A DNA stretch of 64,000 nt from Streptomyces sp. SID12488 (GCF_010548275.1 NZ_JAAGLT010000019.1:1-64000); one strand, 5' to 3'; counted from the stretch's first letter, positions 15,383-24,087 are shown. A program made the numbers and translations. Notes: generated by a model from the letters alone, not told the origin.

Positions 15383-17416
15383 ATGGGCATCGAGACCGCC
15401 GGGCAGGGCGGGAGGCTGCCGTGGGGAGACGTACTGCTCTCCGCGATCGCCTCTGTGAGCTGGGCGTTGATCGGAATGGCGGGCACCGCGGCGCTCGGTC
15501 TGCATCTGCTGGAGGCGGATTCCACGGCCTCGCTCGGGCCGATGACCGCGGCGGTTGTGGCACTTGGGGCGGGTGGTTCGGTCACACCGTCCGGTGACGT
15601 GTCGGCCTTCGGCCTGGAAGGGGCCCAGGCGGCGACCGCCGTCGAGATCACGCCACTGGGCGTCGGCCTGGTGGGCGCGGTGCTCCTGTCATGGTTCTTC
15701 CTACGCTCCCTGCGCGGGGCGGGAGTGGTGATCTCGCTGTCCGAACTCCTCACGCGCGCGGGCGCGGTGATCGCCCTTTTCGTGGCCACTCTGGGCGGGC
15801 TGGCCTGGGCGGGGCACGACCTCATCACCATCGACGGAGGCAGTCTGGGCCTCGACAGTCTGCCGGGCACGGGCGGCGGAGGTGACGGGGGCGGGGGCCT
15901 CGACGTCCCCGGGCTCGGCGACATCAGTGGTCTGCTGCCCGACCGGGTCGGCGACCTGATCGACGCGAAGGCGGCGGTCGGCTTCACCGTCGACACGCTC
16001 CCCACCCTGCTCGGGGGCCTGGTCTGGGCGGCCGGAGTCCTGACGATCGCCCTCCTGGCCTCCCGCCGCACTCCCCTGCCGCGCGGCTGGGAAGCGGTCC
16101 ACCGTGTCGTACGGCCGGCGGTGTCCGCCCTGGTCACCGTGGCGCTGGTGGCGGTGGCGGCGGGGTTCGCGGCAGCCGCGTACGCGGCGATCGGCGACGC
16201 CCATCCCAAGCGCATCGCGGGCGCGGCGCTGCTCGGCGCCCCCAACGGGGTCTGGCTGGGTATCACGATCGGCCTGTTCGTCCCGTTCGACGGAAGTGCG
16301 TCCGGGGTGCTGGTGAACGTCCTCCCGGACCCCCTGGACCGCCTCCTCAGCTCGGCGGACGACCAGTCGGTCAGCCTGGGCAGACTGGCCGAGCTGGACA
16401 GCCGGGTGTGGCTGCTGGGAGTCGCGGCGGCCTTGATGATGCTGCTCGCGGGCATCCTGGCGGCGGCCCGGACACCGCTGGCCCGGGGTGTCGGCCCGGA
16501 CGGCGTCGACGGGCGGGTACCCCTCGCCGTACGGGATCCGGGCGCCCTGCGTTTCGCCGGCCGGTGCGCGTTGCGGCTGGGGATGGTGACCGCGGTGGCG
16601 CTGCCGCTGTTCGCCTGGCTGGCGGAGGTGTCCGTGGACGCCTCGATCTCGGTCCTGGGCTTCGACGCGTTCGGCGCCGGAATCGAACTGCACGGACAAC
16701 TCGTCGCGGCTCTGCTGCTGGGCGCGGTGTGGGGCGCGCTCGCGGGAGCCGCCGGCGCGCTGCTGGCGTACGTGAGCGGGGCGGCGGGGTGGCGGGCGGT
16801 GCCGTTGGCACTGGGTGACGCGTGGGCGGGTCCGGGCGGGGTGCCGACGGCTGTGGGGACGAGCGGGGTGCCGGGTGCGGCGGCCGAGGAGGCGCGGTAC
16901 GGGGTTCACCCTGAGCAGGTCCCCGGACCAGGTCCGTATTCCGGCCCGTACACGCCCGGCTCGTCGTACCGGCCGCCCAACCGTGACACCAATCCGTATC
17001 TACGGCTGCCCGACGGGCGTGGGGAGCCCGAGGACGCGCGGCCGGCCGGGACGGGGCAGCCCTACGGGGGTGGCTGGGCGCCCGGTGCCCCGCGTACGGA
17101 GGCGTGGTCGCCCGACAGCAGCGGCGCGCCCGGGCGGGACATTTCCGGCGAGGGGAGCGGTCCGGGCGCGGGCCGCGGTGCGGGCGACCAGCAGGGCTCG
17201 GGTGAGGGGGGTGGTCCGAGTGAGGGAGAGCAGCCGCCCGAGAACATGTACGGCCTTCCCACCATGGCCAGGCCGCTCTCGCCGCCGCCGCGACGGCCCG
17301 GACAGCCCGGACGCCCCAGGGGGGGGTCGTCGGAATCCGTGCCGGAGAAACGGACCCCTCCCCCGCCCCCGCCGCCTCCTCCCCCGCCGCCACGCACCCC
17401 CAAGGGACGGCGCTGA
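15383..17416 (+). CDS. Streptophobe family membrane protein
   Basis: A 677-residue membrane protein of the streptophobe family, which is restricted to Streptomyces and relatives. The first 450 residues contain about ten hydrophobic segments interrupted by a Gly-rich loop (about 170-185, LPGTGGGGDGGGG). The last 200 or so are a hydrophilic Gly/Pro/Ser tail ending in runs of proline (PPPPPPPPPPPP) and KGRR. ATG at 15383 is preferred over a GTG at 15350 because the latter lacks a ribosome site. Function is unknown. The polyproline run would need EF-P for efficient translation. It is divergent from the FHA-ABC gene. Confidence 0.82.
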   Translation: MGIETAGQGGRLPWGDVLLSAIASVSWALIGMAGTAALGLHLLEADSTASLGPMTAAVVALGAGGSVTPSGDVSAFGLEGAQAATAVEITPLGVGLVGAVLLSWFFLRSLRGAGVVISLSELLTRAGAVIALFVATLGGLAWAGHDLITIDGGSLGLDSLPGTGGGGDGGGGLDVPGLGDISGLLPDRVGDLIDAKAAVGFTVDTLPTLLGGLVWAAGVLTIALLASRRTPLPRGWEAVHRVVRPAVSALVTVALVAVAAGFAAAAYAAIGDAHPKRIAGAALLGAPNGVWLGITIGLFVPFDGSASGVLVNVLPDPLDRLLSSADDQSVSLGRLAELDSRVWLLGVAAALMMLLAGILAAARTPLARGVGPDGVDGRVPLAVRDPGALRFAGRCALRLGMVTAVALPLFAWLAEVSVDASISVLGFDAFGAGIELHGQLVAALLLGAVWGALAGAAGALLAYVSGAAGWRAVPLALGDAWAGPGGVPTAVGTSGVPGAAAEEARYGVHPEQVPGPGPYSGPYTPGSSYRPPNRDTNPYLRLPDGRGEPEDARPAGTGQPYGGGWAPGAPRTEAWSPDSSGAPGRDISGEGSGPGAGRGAGDQQGSGEGGGPSEGEQPPENMYGLPTMARPLSPPPRRPGQPGRPRGGSSESVPEKRTPPPPPPPPPPPPRTPKGRR

Positions 17417-17521
17417 CCTGCTCGTAAGGTCTTCGCCACCCCCGCGAAACGTATTGTTCCCCGTCCGTCAGGCGGACCGCGTGCGCGGTAGGCACTGGGT
17501 GCCGGATACGGTGGAAACACC

Positions 17522-18724
17522 ATGAACGCTACGCAGACCGCTGACGTACCCACCCTTCTCGTCAAAATCTTCGGCAAGGACAGGCCGGGCATCACCGCCG
17601 GTCTGTTCGACACGCTTGCCGCCTACTCCGTGGACGTCGTCGACATCGAGCAGGTCGTCACGCGTGGCCGCATGGTGCTGTGCGCGCTCGTGACGCAGCC
17701 GCCTGCCGGTATCGAAGGCGATCTGCGGTCCACCGTCCACAGCTGGGCGGAGTCCATGAAGATGCAGGCGGAGATCATCTCCGGGCTCGGTGACAACCGG
17801 CCGCGCGGGCTCGGGCGTTCGGTGGTGACCGTGCTCGGGCATCCGCTGACCGCCGAGTCGACCGCCGCGATCGCCGCGCGGATCACCAGGACCGGCGGCA
17901 ACATCGACCGTATCTTCCGGCTCGCCAAGTACCCCGTGACGGCGGTCGAGTTCGCCGTCTCCGGGGTCGCGACCGAGCTGCTGCGCACCGCCCTGGTCAC
18001 CGACGCGGCGGCACTCGGTGTCGATATCGCGGTCGTCGCGGCGGGGCTGCACCGGCGGGCTCAGCGGCTGGTCGTCATGGATGTGGACTCGACGCTCATC
18101 CAGGACGAGGTGATCGAGCTATTCGCCGCGCACGCGGGATGCGAGGACGAGGTCGCCAAGGTGACCGCCGCCGCGATGCGCGGGGAACTGGACTTCGAGC
18201 AGTCGCTGCACGCACGGGTGGCGCTGCTCAAGGGGCTCGACGCGTCGGTGGTGGACAAGGTGCGCAGCGAGGTCCGGCTCACGCCGGGGGCGCGCACGCT
18301 GATCCGTACGCTGAAGCGGCTCGGCTTCGAAGTGGGTGTCGTCTCGGGTGGGTTCACCCAGGTCACGGATGATCTGAAGGAGCGGCTCGGGCTGGACTTC
18401 GCCCAGGCCAACACGTTGGAGATCGTCGACGGGAAGCTGACGGGCAGGGTCGTCGGCGAGATCGTGGACCGGGCGGGCAAGGCCCGGCTGCTGCGGCGGT
18501 TCGCGGCGGAGGCCGGGGTGCCGCTGGATCAGACCGTGGCGATCGGTGACGGGGCGAACGACCTGGACATGCTGAACGCGGCGGGACTCGGCGTCGCCTT
18601 CAACGCCAAGCCGGTCGTGCGGGAGGCCGCGCACACGGCGGTGAACTTCCCCTTCCTGGACACCGTGCTGTATCTGCTGGGGGTCACTCGGGAAGAGGTC
18701 GAGGCGGCGGATACGCAGGAGTAG
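17522..18724 (+). CDS. serB: Phosphoserine phosphatase SerB (ACT-HAD)
   Basis: A 400-residue enzyme for the last step of serine synthesis, O-phosphoserine to serine. Two N-terminal ACT-like regulatory domains (about 10-90 and 98-175) precede the HAD core. That core has DVDST at 187-191 (nucleophile Asp187), SGGF at 275-278, Lys320, and GDGANDLDM at 342-350. The ACT domains suggest amino-acid feedback. The ATG follows GGTGGA by 6 bases. It ends 125 bases before the convergent SixA-like gene. The length agrees with mycobacterial and Streptomyces SerB proteins, which are longer than E. coli SerB. Confidence 0.95.
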   Translation: MNATQTADVPTLLVKIFGKDRPGITAGLFDTLAAYSVDVVDIEQVVTRGRMVLCALVTQPPAGIEGDLRSTVHSWAESMKMQAEIISGLGDNRPRGLGRSVVTVLGHPLTAESTAAIAARITRTGGNIDRIFRLAKYPVTAVEFAVSGVATELLRTALVTDAAALGVDIAVVAAGLHRRAQRLVVMDVDSTLIQDEVIELFAAHAGCEDEVAKVTAAAMRGELDFEQSLHARVALLKGLDASVVDKVRSEVRLTPGARTLIRTLKRLGFEVGVVSGGFTQVTDDLKERLGLDFAQANTLEIVDGKLTGRVVGEIVDRAGKARLLRRFAAEAGVPLDQTVAIGDGANDLDMLNAAGLGVAFNAKPVVREAAHTAVNFPFLDTVLYLLGVTREEVEAADTQE

Positions 18725-18810
18725 CCCGCTGGGAGTCTCGCGGGGCGGCGACTCTTCGGTGGGGTTTGTGCTTCGTCGCCGACGCCGATGTTGACGGTAG
18801 GCGGCAGACA

Positions 18811-18837
18811 GCAGGCGGCACATGCTGTGCCGCCTGC
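18811..18837. terminator. Hairpin between convergent serB and sixA-like genes
   Basis: GCAGGCGGCACA (18811-18822) pairs perfectly with TGTGCCGCCTGC (18826-18837) around a 3-base loop. There is no T run, but its strength and position between converging genes suggest a terminator. Confidence 0.6.
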
Positions 18838-18849
18838 CGCCGACGGGAC

Positions 18850-19368
18850 CTATTCCGTCGGTGCCCAGAAGTCGAGCAGCGTTGCCGTACCCGGTTCCAG
18901 GCCCTTCCAGGAGCCCGGGAAGGAGAGGGTCGCGAAGGCCGCCGCCGGGAAGCCCCGTTTGGTCAGCCTTGCGCGGGGGTCACCCTCGGACTCGCCGGCC
19001 AGGATGTCGGTGAGGGCCTGAACTCCTGGGTTGTGGCCGATCAGGACCACGTTCTGGGTGTCGTCCGGGGTTTCGTTGAGCAGGGCGATGAGCTCGCCGG
19101 GTGAGGCGTCGTAGATCCGCTCCTCGTAGACGGTCTTCGGCCGTTGCGGGAACTCCTGGACGGCGAGTTTCCAGGTCTCGCGGGTCCGGGCGGCTGTGGA
19201 GCAGAGAGCCAGGTCGAAAGCGATGCCGGTGTCTGCCAGCCTGCGCCCGGCGACGGCGGCGTCCTTGCGGCCCCGATCGGCGAGTGGCCGCTCGTGGTCG
19301 GCGACCTGGGGCCAGTCTGCTTTCGCATGCCGGAAGAGGACGATCCTGCGAGGTTCTGCGACGCTCAT
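18850..19368 (-). CDS. SixA-like histidine phosphatase
   Basis: A 172-residue histidine phosphatase superfamily protein. The catalytic Arg13-His14 lie in LFRHAKADWP, and the second catalytic His in VVLIGHNPGVQ. It is short and without a lid domain, like SixA, which dephosphorylates phosphohistidine on HPt domains. In actinobacteria the true substrate of this family is not established. It starts ATG at 19368 and is convergent with serB. No signal peptide or membrane segment is seen. Confidence 0.88.
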   Translation of the reverse strand: MSVAEPRRIVLFRHAKADWPQVADHERPLADRGRKDAAVAGRRLADTGIAFDLALCSTAARTRETWKLAVQEFPQRPKTVYEERIYDASPGELIALLNETPDDTQNVVLIGHNPGVQALTDILAGESEGDPRARLTKRGFPAAAFATLSFPGSWKGLEPGTATLLDFWAPTE

Positions 19369-19453
19369 GGCACCCAGCTTCGCACGAAATACGCCATGGG
19401 GCGCAGGGAGTTGACGTGCGGCTCCGCAGGTGGGAATGAGGTGTTCCCGGCGC

Positions 19454-19657
19454 TCAACGCGTCACCAGGTCCCGTGCCCGCTCAAGGATGTGCGCGATGG
19501 CCGGGTCCCCCGTCGCAGCATGTGCGTCGGACGGGTTCAGCATCAGTACGAGCAGCGCGACGAACGCCAGAGTCGGCAGTGCCAGGGCCCACCACGGCAG
19601 CCGTATGTCGACTCCACGCGTGGTCGCCGGAAGGGGCCGGGAGTGCGTGGCCGACAT
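19454..19657 (-). CDS. Small single-pass membrane protein
   Basis: A 67-residue protein with one strong hydrophobic segment (about 21-41, WWALALPTLAFVALLVLML) and a short C-terminal part of about 25 residues. The ATG at 19657 follows GGAGG by 4 bases; the longer upstream frame has no support. I do not recognise the family. It lies between sixA and the MFS gene on the same strand, 157 bases downstream of another tiny membrane protein. Confidence 0.68.
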   Translation of the reverse strand: MSATHSRPLPATTRGVDIRLPWWALALPTLAFVALLVLMLNPSDAHAATGDPAIAHILERARDLVTR

Positions 19658-19785
19658 GATGCCTCCGTGGGTCTTCGAGCCGTCCGTGGCCGGCATCTCG
19701 CGGCCACACCTCGAAGTTACGGAATCCCCGGCCCTCAACCCATCCGGTGATCCACCCACTTGACCCTGAGACCCGCCCCCTAGGG

Positions 19786-19809
19786 GTTGGTGGGGATACC
19801 CCCACCAAC
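19786..19809 (-). terminator. Terminator-like hairpin after the MFS unit
   Basis: GTTGGTGGGG (19786-19795) pairs perfectly with CCCCACCAAC (19800-19809) around ATAC. It sits just beyond the stop of the 38-residue protein, closing the MFS unit. Confidence 0.6.
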
Positions 19810-19814
19810 GGTCC

Positions 19815-19931
19815 TCACGGTGAGGCGATCGTCGCGATGACGGCGATGATCACGAAGATCGCGAAGAACGAGCCGAAGACGAGCAGCATCTTCTTCTGGC
19901 CGTTCTGGGGGTTCGGGTCGAGCACTGGCAT
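19815..19931 (-). CDS. SGM_5486-like transporter-associated small membrane protein
   Basis: A 38-residue peptide reading MPVLDPNPQNGQKKMLLV and then a single hydrophobic helix to IATIASP. It matches my recollection of the small SGM_5486 family found beside MFS transporters in Streptomyces. It lies 65 bases after the MFS stop on the same strand and probably shares its transcript. The start is the only ATG, with no obvious ribosome site. A hairpin follows the stop. A role in stabilising or tuning the transporter is inferred from position only. Confidence 0.8.
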   Translation of the reverse strand: MPVLDPNPQNGQKKMLLVFGSFFAIFVIIAVIATIASP

Positions 19932-19996
19932 ATCGCCAGTCTCGCATCCGTCCCGCCCACCCGTACTCCCGGGGTGTCTGCGCCTGGCGGGGCGGG

Positions 19997-21319
19997 TCAG
20001 CGGGCCGCCGCCTCGTCCTCCACGGTGCGATCACGTCCCGCCAGTACGCCCACGACCATCTGCGGCAGCAGCAGGCCGGCCATCAGCGCGAGCGGCAGTC
20101 CCCAGCCACCGCTGTGCTGGTAGAGAACTCCGACGACGAGCGGTCCGGGGATGGAGATCAGATAGCCGGTGCTCTGGGCGAAGGCCGACAGCTGGGCGAC
20201 GCCCGCGCCCGTTCTGGCCCGCATCCCGACCATCGTGAGGGCCAACGGGAAGGCGCAGTTGGCGATGCCGAGCAGTACGGCCCAGGCCCAGGCGCCGCCG
20301 GCCGGCGCGATGTACAGGCCCGCGTATCCGAGCAGTCCGCAGCAGCCGAGTACGACGACGATGGGCCCCTGGCGGGGCAGGCGCGTGGCGACGCGCGGGA
20401 TGACGAAGGCGAGCGGCACTCCCATCGCCATGGTCACGGCCAGCAGCAGTCCGGCGGTGGCGGCCGGGACGCCCGCGTCCCGGAAGATCTGCGCCATCCA
20501 GCCCATGGTGACGTAGGCGGCGGTGGCCTGGAGCCCGAAGAACACGGCGAGCGCCCAGGCGGTACGGCTCCGGGTGATGCGCAGTACCCCGGCTCTCTCC
20601 CCTTCCCCCTTTCCCGTGGCGGACATCCCGCGCGCGGAGGGCGCCTCCCCCTTCGACCCGCCCGCGCCCCGTTCCCGTACCAGCGGGATCCACGGCACCA
20701 CGGCCGCCGCCGCGAGAACCGCCCAGACGGCCAGTCCCGACCGCCAACTCCCGCCCAGCGCCTCGGTCATGGGCACGGTGATCGCCGCCGCGGCGGCGGT
20801 GCCGAGAGCGAGGGCCATTGAGTACAGGCCCGTCATGGAACCGACCCGGTCGGGGAACCAGCGTTTGACGACGACCGGCATCAGGACGTTGCTCACCGCG
20901 ATACCCATGAGGGCGAGCGCGCTGGCGGCCAGGAAGCCGGCCGCGCTGCCCGTCCAGGGGCGGATCGCCAGGCCGGCGGCGATGGCGGCCATGCCCGCGC
21001 AGACGACCGCGCCGACGCCGAAGCGACGGGCCAGGCGCGGTGCCATGACGCCGAAGAGGGCGAAGCAGAACGGGGGTACGGAGGTGAGCACTCCGGCCGC
21101 GGTGCCGCTCATGCCGAGTCCGTCGCGCACTTCTTCGAGGAGGGCGCCGAGGCTGGTGATGGCGGGTCGGAGGTTGAGGGCGGACAGCACGATGCCGACG
21201 ACGACCAGCCGCGTGACCCACGCGCGCGCGGGTGGTCCCACTGTCTCCTTCTCCGGCTCGGTCGAGCTGTGTACGGACAGGGCCGTGGACGCCGTCGTCC
21301 GGGTTTCGTCGCTCACCAT
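19997..21319 (-). CDS. MFS transporter, CynX/NimT type
   Basis: A 440-residue, 12-helix major facilitator. The conserved ALNLRPAITSLGALLEEV in helix 1 is typical of the CynX/NimT (cyanate/2-nitroimidazole) branch. The loop between helices 6 and 7 (about residues 205-230) is hydrophilic. ATG at 21319 is chosen; an in-frame ATG at 21331 would be only 4 bases from a TATGAT -10 element (21340-21335), leaving the transcript almost leaderless. It is divergent from a GntR/FCD regulator across a perfect palindrome, which suggests direct repression. Substrates of the branch vary, so none is assigned. Confidence 0.88.
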   Translation of the reverse strand: MVSDETRTTASTALSVHSSTEPEKETVGPPARAWVTRLVVVGIVLSALNLRPAITSLGALLEEVRDGLGMSGTAAGVLTSVPPFCFALFGVMAPRLARRFGVGAVVCAGMAAIAAGLAIRPWTGSAAGFLAASALALMGIAVSNVLMPVVVKRWFPDRVGSMTGLYSMALALGTAAAAAITVPMTEALGGSWRSGLAVWAVLAAAAVVPWIPLVRERGAGGSKGEAPSARGMSATGKGEGERAGVLRITRSRTAWALAVFFGLQATAAYVTMGWMAQIFRDAGVPAATAGLLLAVTMAMGVPLAFVIPRVATRLPRQGPIVVVLGCCGLLGYAGLYIAPAGGAWAWAVLLGIANCAFPLALTMVGMRARTGAGVAQLSAFAQSTGYLISIPGPLVVGVLYQHSGGWGLPLALMAGLLLPQMVVGVLAGRDRTVEDEAAAR

Positions 21320-21333
21320 GAAACCCAGCATAG

Positions 21334-21348
21334 AATCATAGGATGATT
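21334..21348. promoter_or_regulatory. Palindromic operator between MFS and GntR genes
   Basis: AATCAT-AGG-ATGATT is a perfect inverted repeat in a GC-rich setting. It overlaps candidate -10 elements on both strands (TATGAT on minus, TAGAAT or TAGGAT on plus). It is the obvious binding site for the GntR/FCD regulator encoded beside it. Confidence 0.7.
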
Positions 21349-21377
21349 GGTTGTACTCCCCCGTGCGAAGATGTGCC

Positions 21378-22067
21378 ATGCCGCCGCTGAGCCACCCCCG
21401 TCGATCGGCCCTGTCCGAGCAGGTCATCGCCGCACTGCGGAACCAGATCACCTCGGGCGAGTGGCCCGTCGGCTCGCGCATCCCGACCGAGCCCGAGCTG
21501 GTCGCGCAGCTCGGAGTGGCCCGGAACACTGTCCGGGAGGCGGTCCGGGCCCTCGCGCACAACGGGCTGCTGCACATCCGCCAGGGCTCGGGCACCTACG
21601 TAGCGGCGACCAGTGAGCTGGCCGGTGTGATGCACCGCCGGTTCGCCGACGCGGACCCCCGGCACATCGCCGAGCTGCGGTCCACGCTGGAGTCGGGCGC
21701 GGCCGAGCTGGCGGCCCTGCGGCGCACCGAACGCGACCTCAGGCAACTGGACGCGCTTCTGGGGCGCCGGGAGGAGGCCTGGGCGTCGGGCGACGCGGAG
21801 GCGTTCGTGACGGCCGACGCGAGCCTGCACATGGCGGTGGTGGCCGCGTCCCACAACGACGTGATGACGGCGATGTACGCGGACCTGGGCGAGGTGCTGC
21901 GGGACTGGCTGCGCGACGACGTGGGCGGGAAGCTGACTCCCCGGTCGTACGTGGACCACGCCCCGCTCGTCGAGGCGATCCGCGCGGGCGACTCGGCGGC
22001 TGCCGCCAGGGAGGCGGCGGGCTATCCGTTCGCGTGCCGGCTCAGGGCGTCCGCTTCTGGTGGCTGA
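21378..22067 (+). CDS. GntR/FadR-family regulator with FCD domain
   Basis: A 229-residue transcription factor. The winged helix (about 10-78) has LSEQVIAALRNQITSGEWPVGSRIPTE, in two parts LSEQVIAALRNQI and GEWPVGSRIPTEPEL, and VARNTVREAVRALAHNGLL. The all-helical FCD domain (about 90-215) has DASLHMAVVAASHN, whose Asp and His residues normally bind a metal next to the ligand. ATG at 21378 is preferred to the TTG at 21351, which falls next to the operator. Its 3' end overlaps the convergent secreted-protein gene by 26 bases. It probably represses the divergent MFS gene and itself. Confidence 0.9.
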   Translation: MPPLSHPRRSALSEQVIAALRNQITSGEWPVGSRIPTEPELVAQLGVARNTVREAVRALAHNGLLHIRQGSGTYVAATSELAGVMHRRFADADPRHIAELRSTLESGAAELAALRRTERDLRQLDALLGRREEAWASGDAEAFVTADASLHMAVVAASHNDVMTAMYADLGEVLRDWLRDDVGGKLTPRSYVDHAPLVEAIRAGDSAAAAREAAGYPFACRLRASASGG

Positions 22068-22413
22068 CCCACACGGAGCGGACCTCCTTCCAGCAGCGGC
22101 CGGTGAGCCGTACCGTCTGCGCGGGCCCGGCCTCGACCGATGAGCCGTCGCTGTCGAGGTCCCACCAGCGGTCGCACTCGATATGCAGACGTACGCGGTC
22201 GGCGGCCACGTAGGGGTTGTGGCAGTACGCGGTCACCTTGGAGCCGGTGACCCGGGTGTGGCAGGTGGAGCCGAAGGGCTCGGGCCGCTCCTGTTGTCGT
22301 CCCTCCACGCGTTGTCGTCCCTCCACGCGCGCGTGCGGAACGGCTTCGTACGGAAGGCCGGCTATGAGAGCGGCGGCGACGAGCAGCGGGGCGAAGCTGC
22401 GGGACAGGCGCAC
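22042..22413 (-). CDS. Small secreted protein of unknown function
   Basis: A 123-residue protein with a signal peptide (SRSFAPLLVAAALIAGLPYE). The mature part contains four cysteines (about 50, 67, 79 and 107), which may form disulfides. I recognise no domain. The GTG at 22413 follows GAGGAGG by about 9 bases. An 18-bp perfect tandem duplication (22293-22328) gives VEGRQR/VEGRQQ near residue 30. Its last 26 bases overlap the end of the convergent GntR gene. Confidence 0.65.
   Translation of the reverse strand: MRLSRSFAPLLVAAALIAGLPYEAVPHARVEGRQRVEGRQQERPEPFGSTCHTRVTGSKVTAYCHNPYVAADRVRLHIECDRWWDLDSDGSSVEAGPAQTVRLTGRCWKEVRSVWVSHQKRTP
22293..22328. repeat. 18-bp tandem duplication in a secreted-protein gene
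   Basis: GTTGTCGTCCCTCCACGC occurs twice head-to-tail (22293-22310, 22311-22328). It adds six codons in frame, so it is probably a recent slip or a length-variable segment. Confidence 0.9.
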
Positions 22414-22542
22414 AAGGGGGAACCTCCTCGGCTGTGCCGGCGAGGGAACGCGAGGTGAACGCGTAATCCAGAGTGCCCAGTTACCTCTCTCCCCCGCCCG
22501 GCCGGATGAGCCGAACGGGTGACGGCGCACCGGCATACCGAA

Positions 22543-22569
22543 GGCCCGCGCCGGAACGGAACGCGGGCC
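22543..22569 (-). terminator. Terminator after fabI
   Basis: GGCCCGCG (22543-22550) pairs with CGCGGGCC (22562-22569) across 11 bases, about 40 bases beyond the fabI stop on the minus strand. Confidence 0.6.
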
Positions 22570-22609
22570 CTCGAAATGTCGGCCGAGCCTGTGGCGGCAG
22601 CGGCAGCGG

Positions 22610-23377
22610 TCACGCGCCGATCGCGTGCAGCCCACCGTCCACGTGGATGATCTCGCCGGTGGTCTTCGGGAACCAGTCGCTCAGCAGGGCGACGATGCCG
22701 CGACCGGCCGGCTCCGGGTCCTTGAGGTCCCACTCCAGCGGGGAACGGTTGTCCCACACGGCGGCCAGGTCGCTGAAGCCCGGGATGGACTTGGCGGCCA
22801 TCGAGGCGAGCGGGCCCGCGGAGATGAGATTGCAGCGGATGTTCTGCTTGCCCAGGTCGCGCGCCACGTAGCGGCTGGTGGCCTCCAGGGCGGCCTTGGC
22901 CGGGCCCATCCAGTCGTACTGCGGCCAGGCGTACTGAGCGTCGAAGGTGAGGCCGACGACCGAGCCGCCGTTCTGCATCAGCGGCAGGCAGGCCATGGTG
23001 AGCGACTTCAGGGAGTACGCCGAGACGTGCATGGCGGTGGCCACGGACTCGAACGGGGTGTTGAGGAAGTTGCCGCCCAGGGCGTCCTGCGGTGCGAAGC
23101 CGATGGAGTGGACGACGCCGTCGAGGCCGCCGAGCTCCTCGCCGACGAGGTCGGCCAGACGGCCCAGGTGCTCCTCGTTCGTGACGTCGAGCTCCAGGAC
23201 CTTGGTGGGCTTGGGAAGCTTCTTGGCGATGCGCTCGGTCAGCGTGGGCCGCGGGAACGCGGTCAGGATGATCTCGGCGCCCTGCTCCTGGGCCAGTTTG
23301 GCGGCGTGGAAGGCGATGGACGACTCCATCAGCACACCGGAGATCAGGACGCGCTTGCCCTCGAGAATTCCGCTCAT
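22610..23377 (-). CDS. fabI: Enoyl-[acyl-carrier-protein] reductase FabI (InhA type)
   Basis: A 255-residue NADH-dependent reductase for the last step of each fatty-acid elongation round. Features are the divergent SDR cofactor loop SGVLMESSIAF (13-23), HSIGFAP (90-96) and the FabI-type catalytic pair Tyr154-x6-Lys161 in PQYDWMGPAKAALE. It is closest to mycobacterial InhA by pattern and is a potential triclosan or isoniazid-adduct target class. It starts ATG at 23377, five bases after the fabG stop, so fabG-fabI is one operon. A hairpin follows the stop. Confidence 0.96.
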   Translation of the reverse strand: MSGILEGKRVLISGVLMESSIAFHAAKLAQEQGAEIILTAFPRPTLTERIAKKLPKPTKVLELDVTNEEHLGRLADLVGEELGGLDGVVHSIGFAPQDALGGNFLNTPFESVATAMHVSAYSLKSLTMACLPLMQNGGSVVGLTFDAQYAWPQYDWMGPAKAALEATSRYVARDLGKQNIRCNLISAGPLASMAAKSIPGFSDLAAVWDNRSPLEWDLKDPEPAGRGIVALLSDWFPKTTGEIIHVDGGLHAIGA

Positions 23378-23382
23378 GGTGA

Positions 23383-24087
23383 TCAGTGACCCATTCCCAG
23401 TCCGCCGTCAACGGGAATGACGGCTCCAGTGATGTACGAGGCGTCGTCCGAGGCGAGGAACCGCACCGTCGCGGCGATCTCCTCCGGCTGCGCGTACCGG
23501 CCGAGCGGCACCTGGGCGACGATGCCCTTGCGCTGCTCGTCGGTGAGGACCTTGGTCATGTCGGTGTCGACGAAACCGGGCGCGACCACGTTGAAGGTGA
23601 TGTTGCGCGAGCCCAGCTCACGGGCGAGGGACCGGGCGAACCCGACGAGGCCGGCTTTGGAGGCGGCGTAGTTGGCCTGCCCCGGCGAGCCGTACAGCCC
23701 GACGACCGACGAGATCAGGACGACGCGGCCCTTCTTGGCGCGCAGCATGCCGCGGTTGGCACGCTTGACGACGCGGAAGGTGCCGGTCAGGTTGGTGTCG
23801 AGGACGGACGTGAAGTCCTCCTCGGACATACGCATCAGGAGCTGGTCCTTGGTGACACCGGCGTTGGCGACGAGGACCTCGACCGGGCCGTGCTCGGCCT
23901 CGATCTCCTTGTAGGCCTGCTCCACCTGCTCGGTGTCGGTGATGTCGCACTTGACGGCCAGGAAGCCTGCCGGCGGCTCACCGGAACGGTATGTGATGGC
24001 GACCTTGTCGCCGGCATCTGCGAACGCGCGGGCGATGGCGAGGCCGATGCCCCGGTTGCCTCCGGTGACGAGAACCGAGCGGCTCAA
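23383..24087 (-). CDS. fabG: 3-oxoacyl-[acyl-carrier-protein] reductase FabG
   Basis: A 234-residue SDR reducing 3-oxoacyl-ACP in fatty-acid synthesis. TGGNRGIG is at 8-15, NAG at 75-77, catalytic Ser126/127, and Tyr140-xxx-Lys144 in ANYAASK. The start is a TTG at 24087, read as Met in MSRSVLVTGG; upstream in-frame residues are not family-like, and AAAGGGTGA precedes the TTG. Its neighbour fabI confirms the pathway. The operon is divergent from tldD. Confidence 0.94.
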   Translation of the reverse strand: MSRSVLVTGGNRGIGLAIARAFADAGDKVAITYRSGEPPAGFLAVKCDITDTEQVEQAYKEIEAEHGPVEVLVANAGVTKDQLLMRMSEEDFTSVLDTNLTGTFRVVKRANRGMLRAKKGRVVLISSVVGLYGSPGQANYAASKAGLVGFARSLARELGSRNITFNVVAPGFVDTDMTKVLTDEQRKGIVAQVPLGRYAQPEEIAATVRFLASDDASYITGAVIPVDGGLGMGH

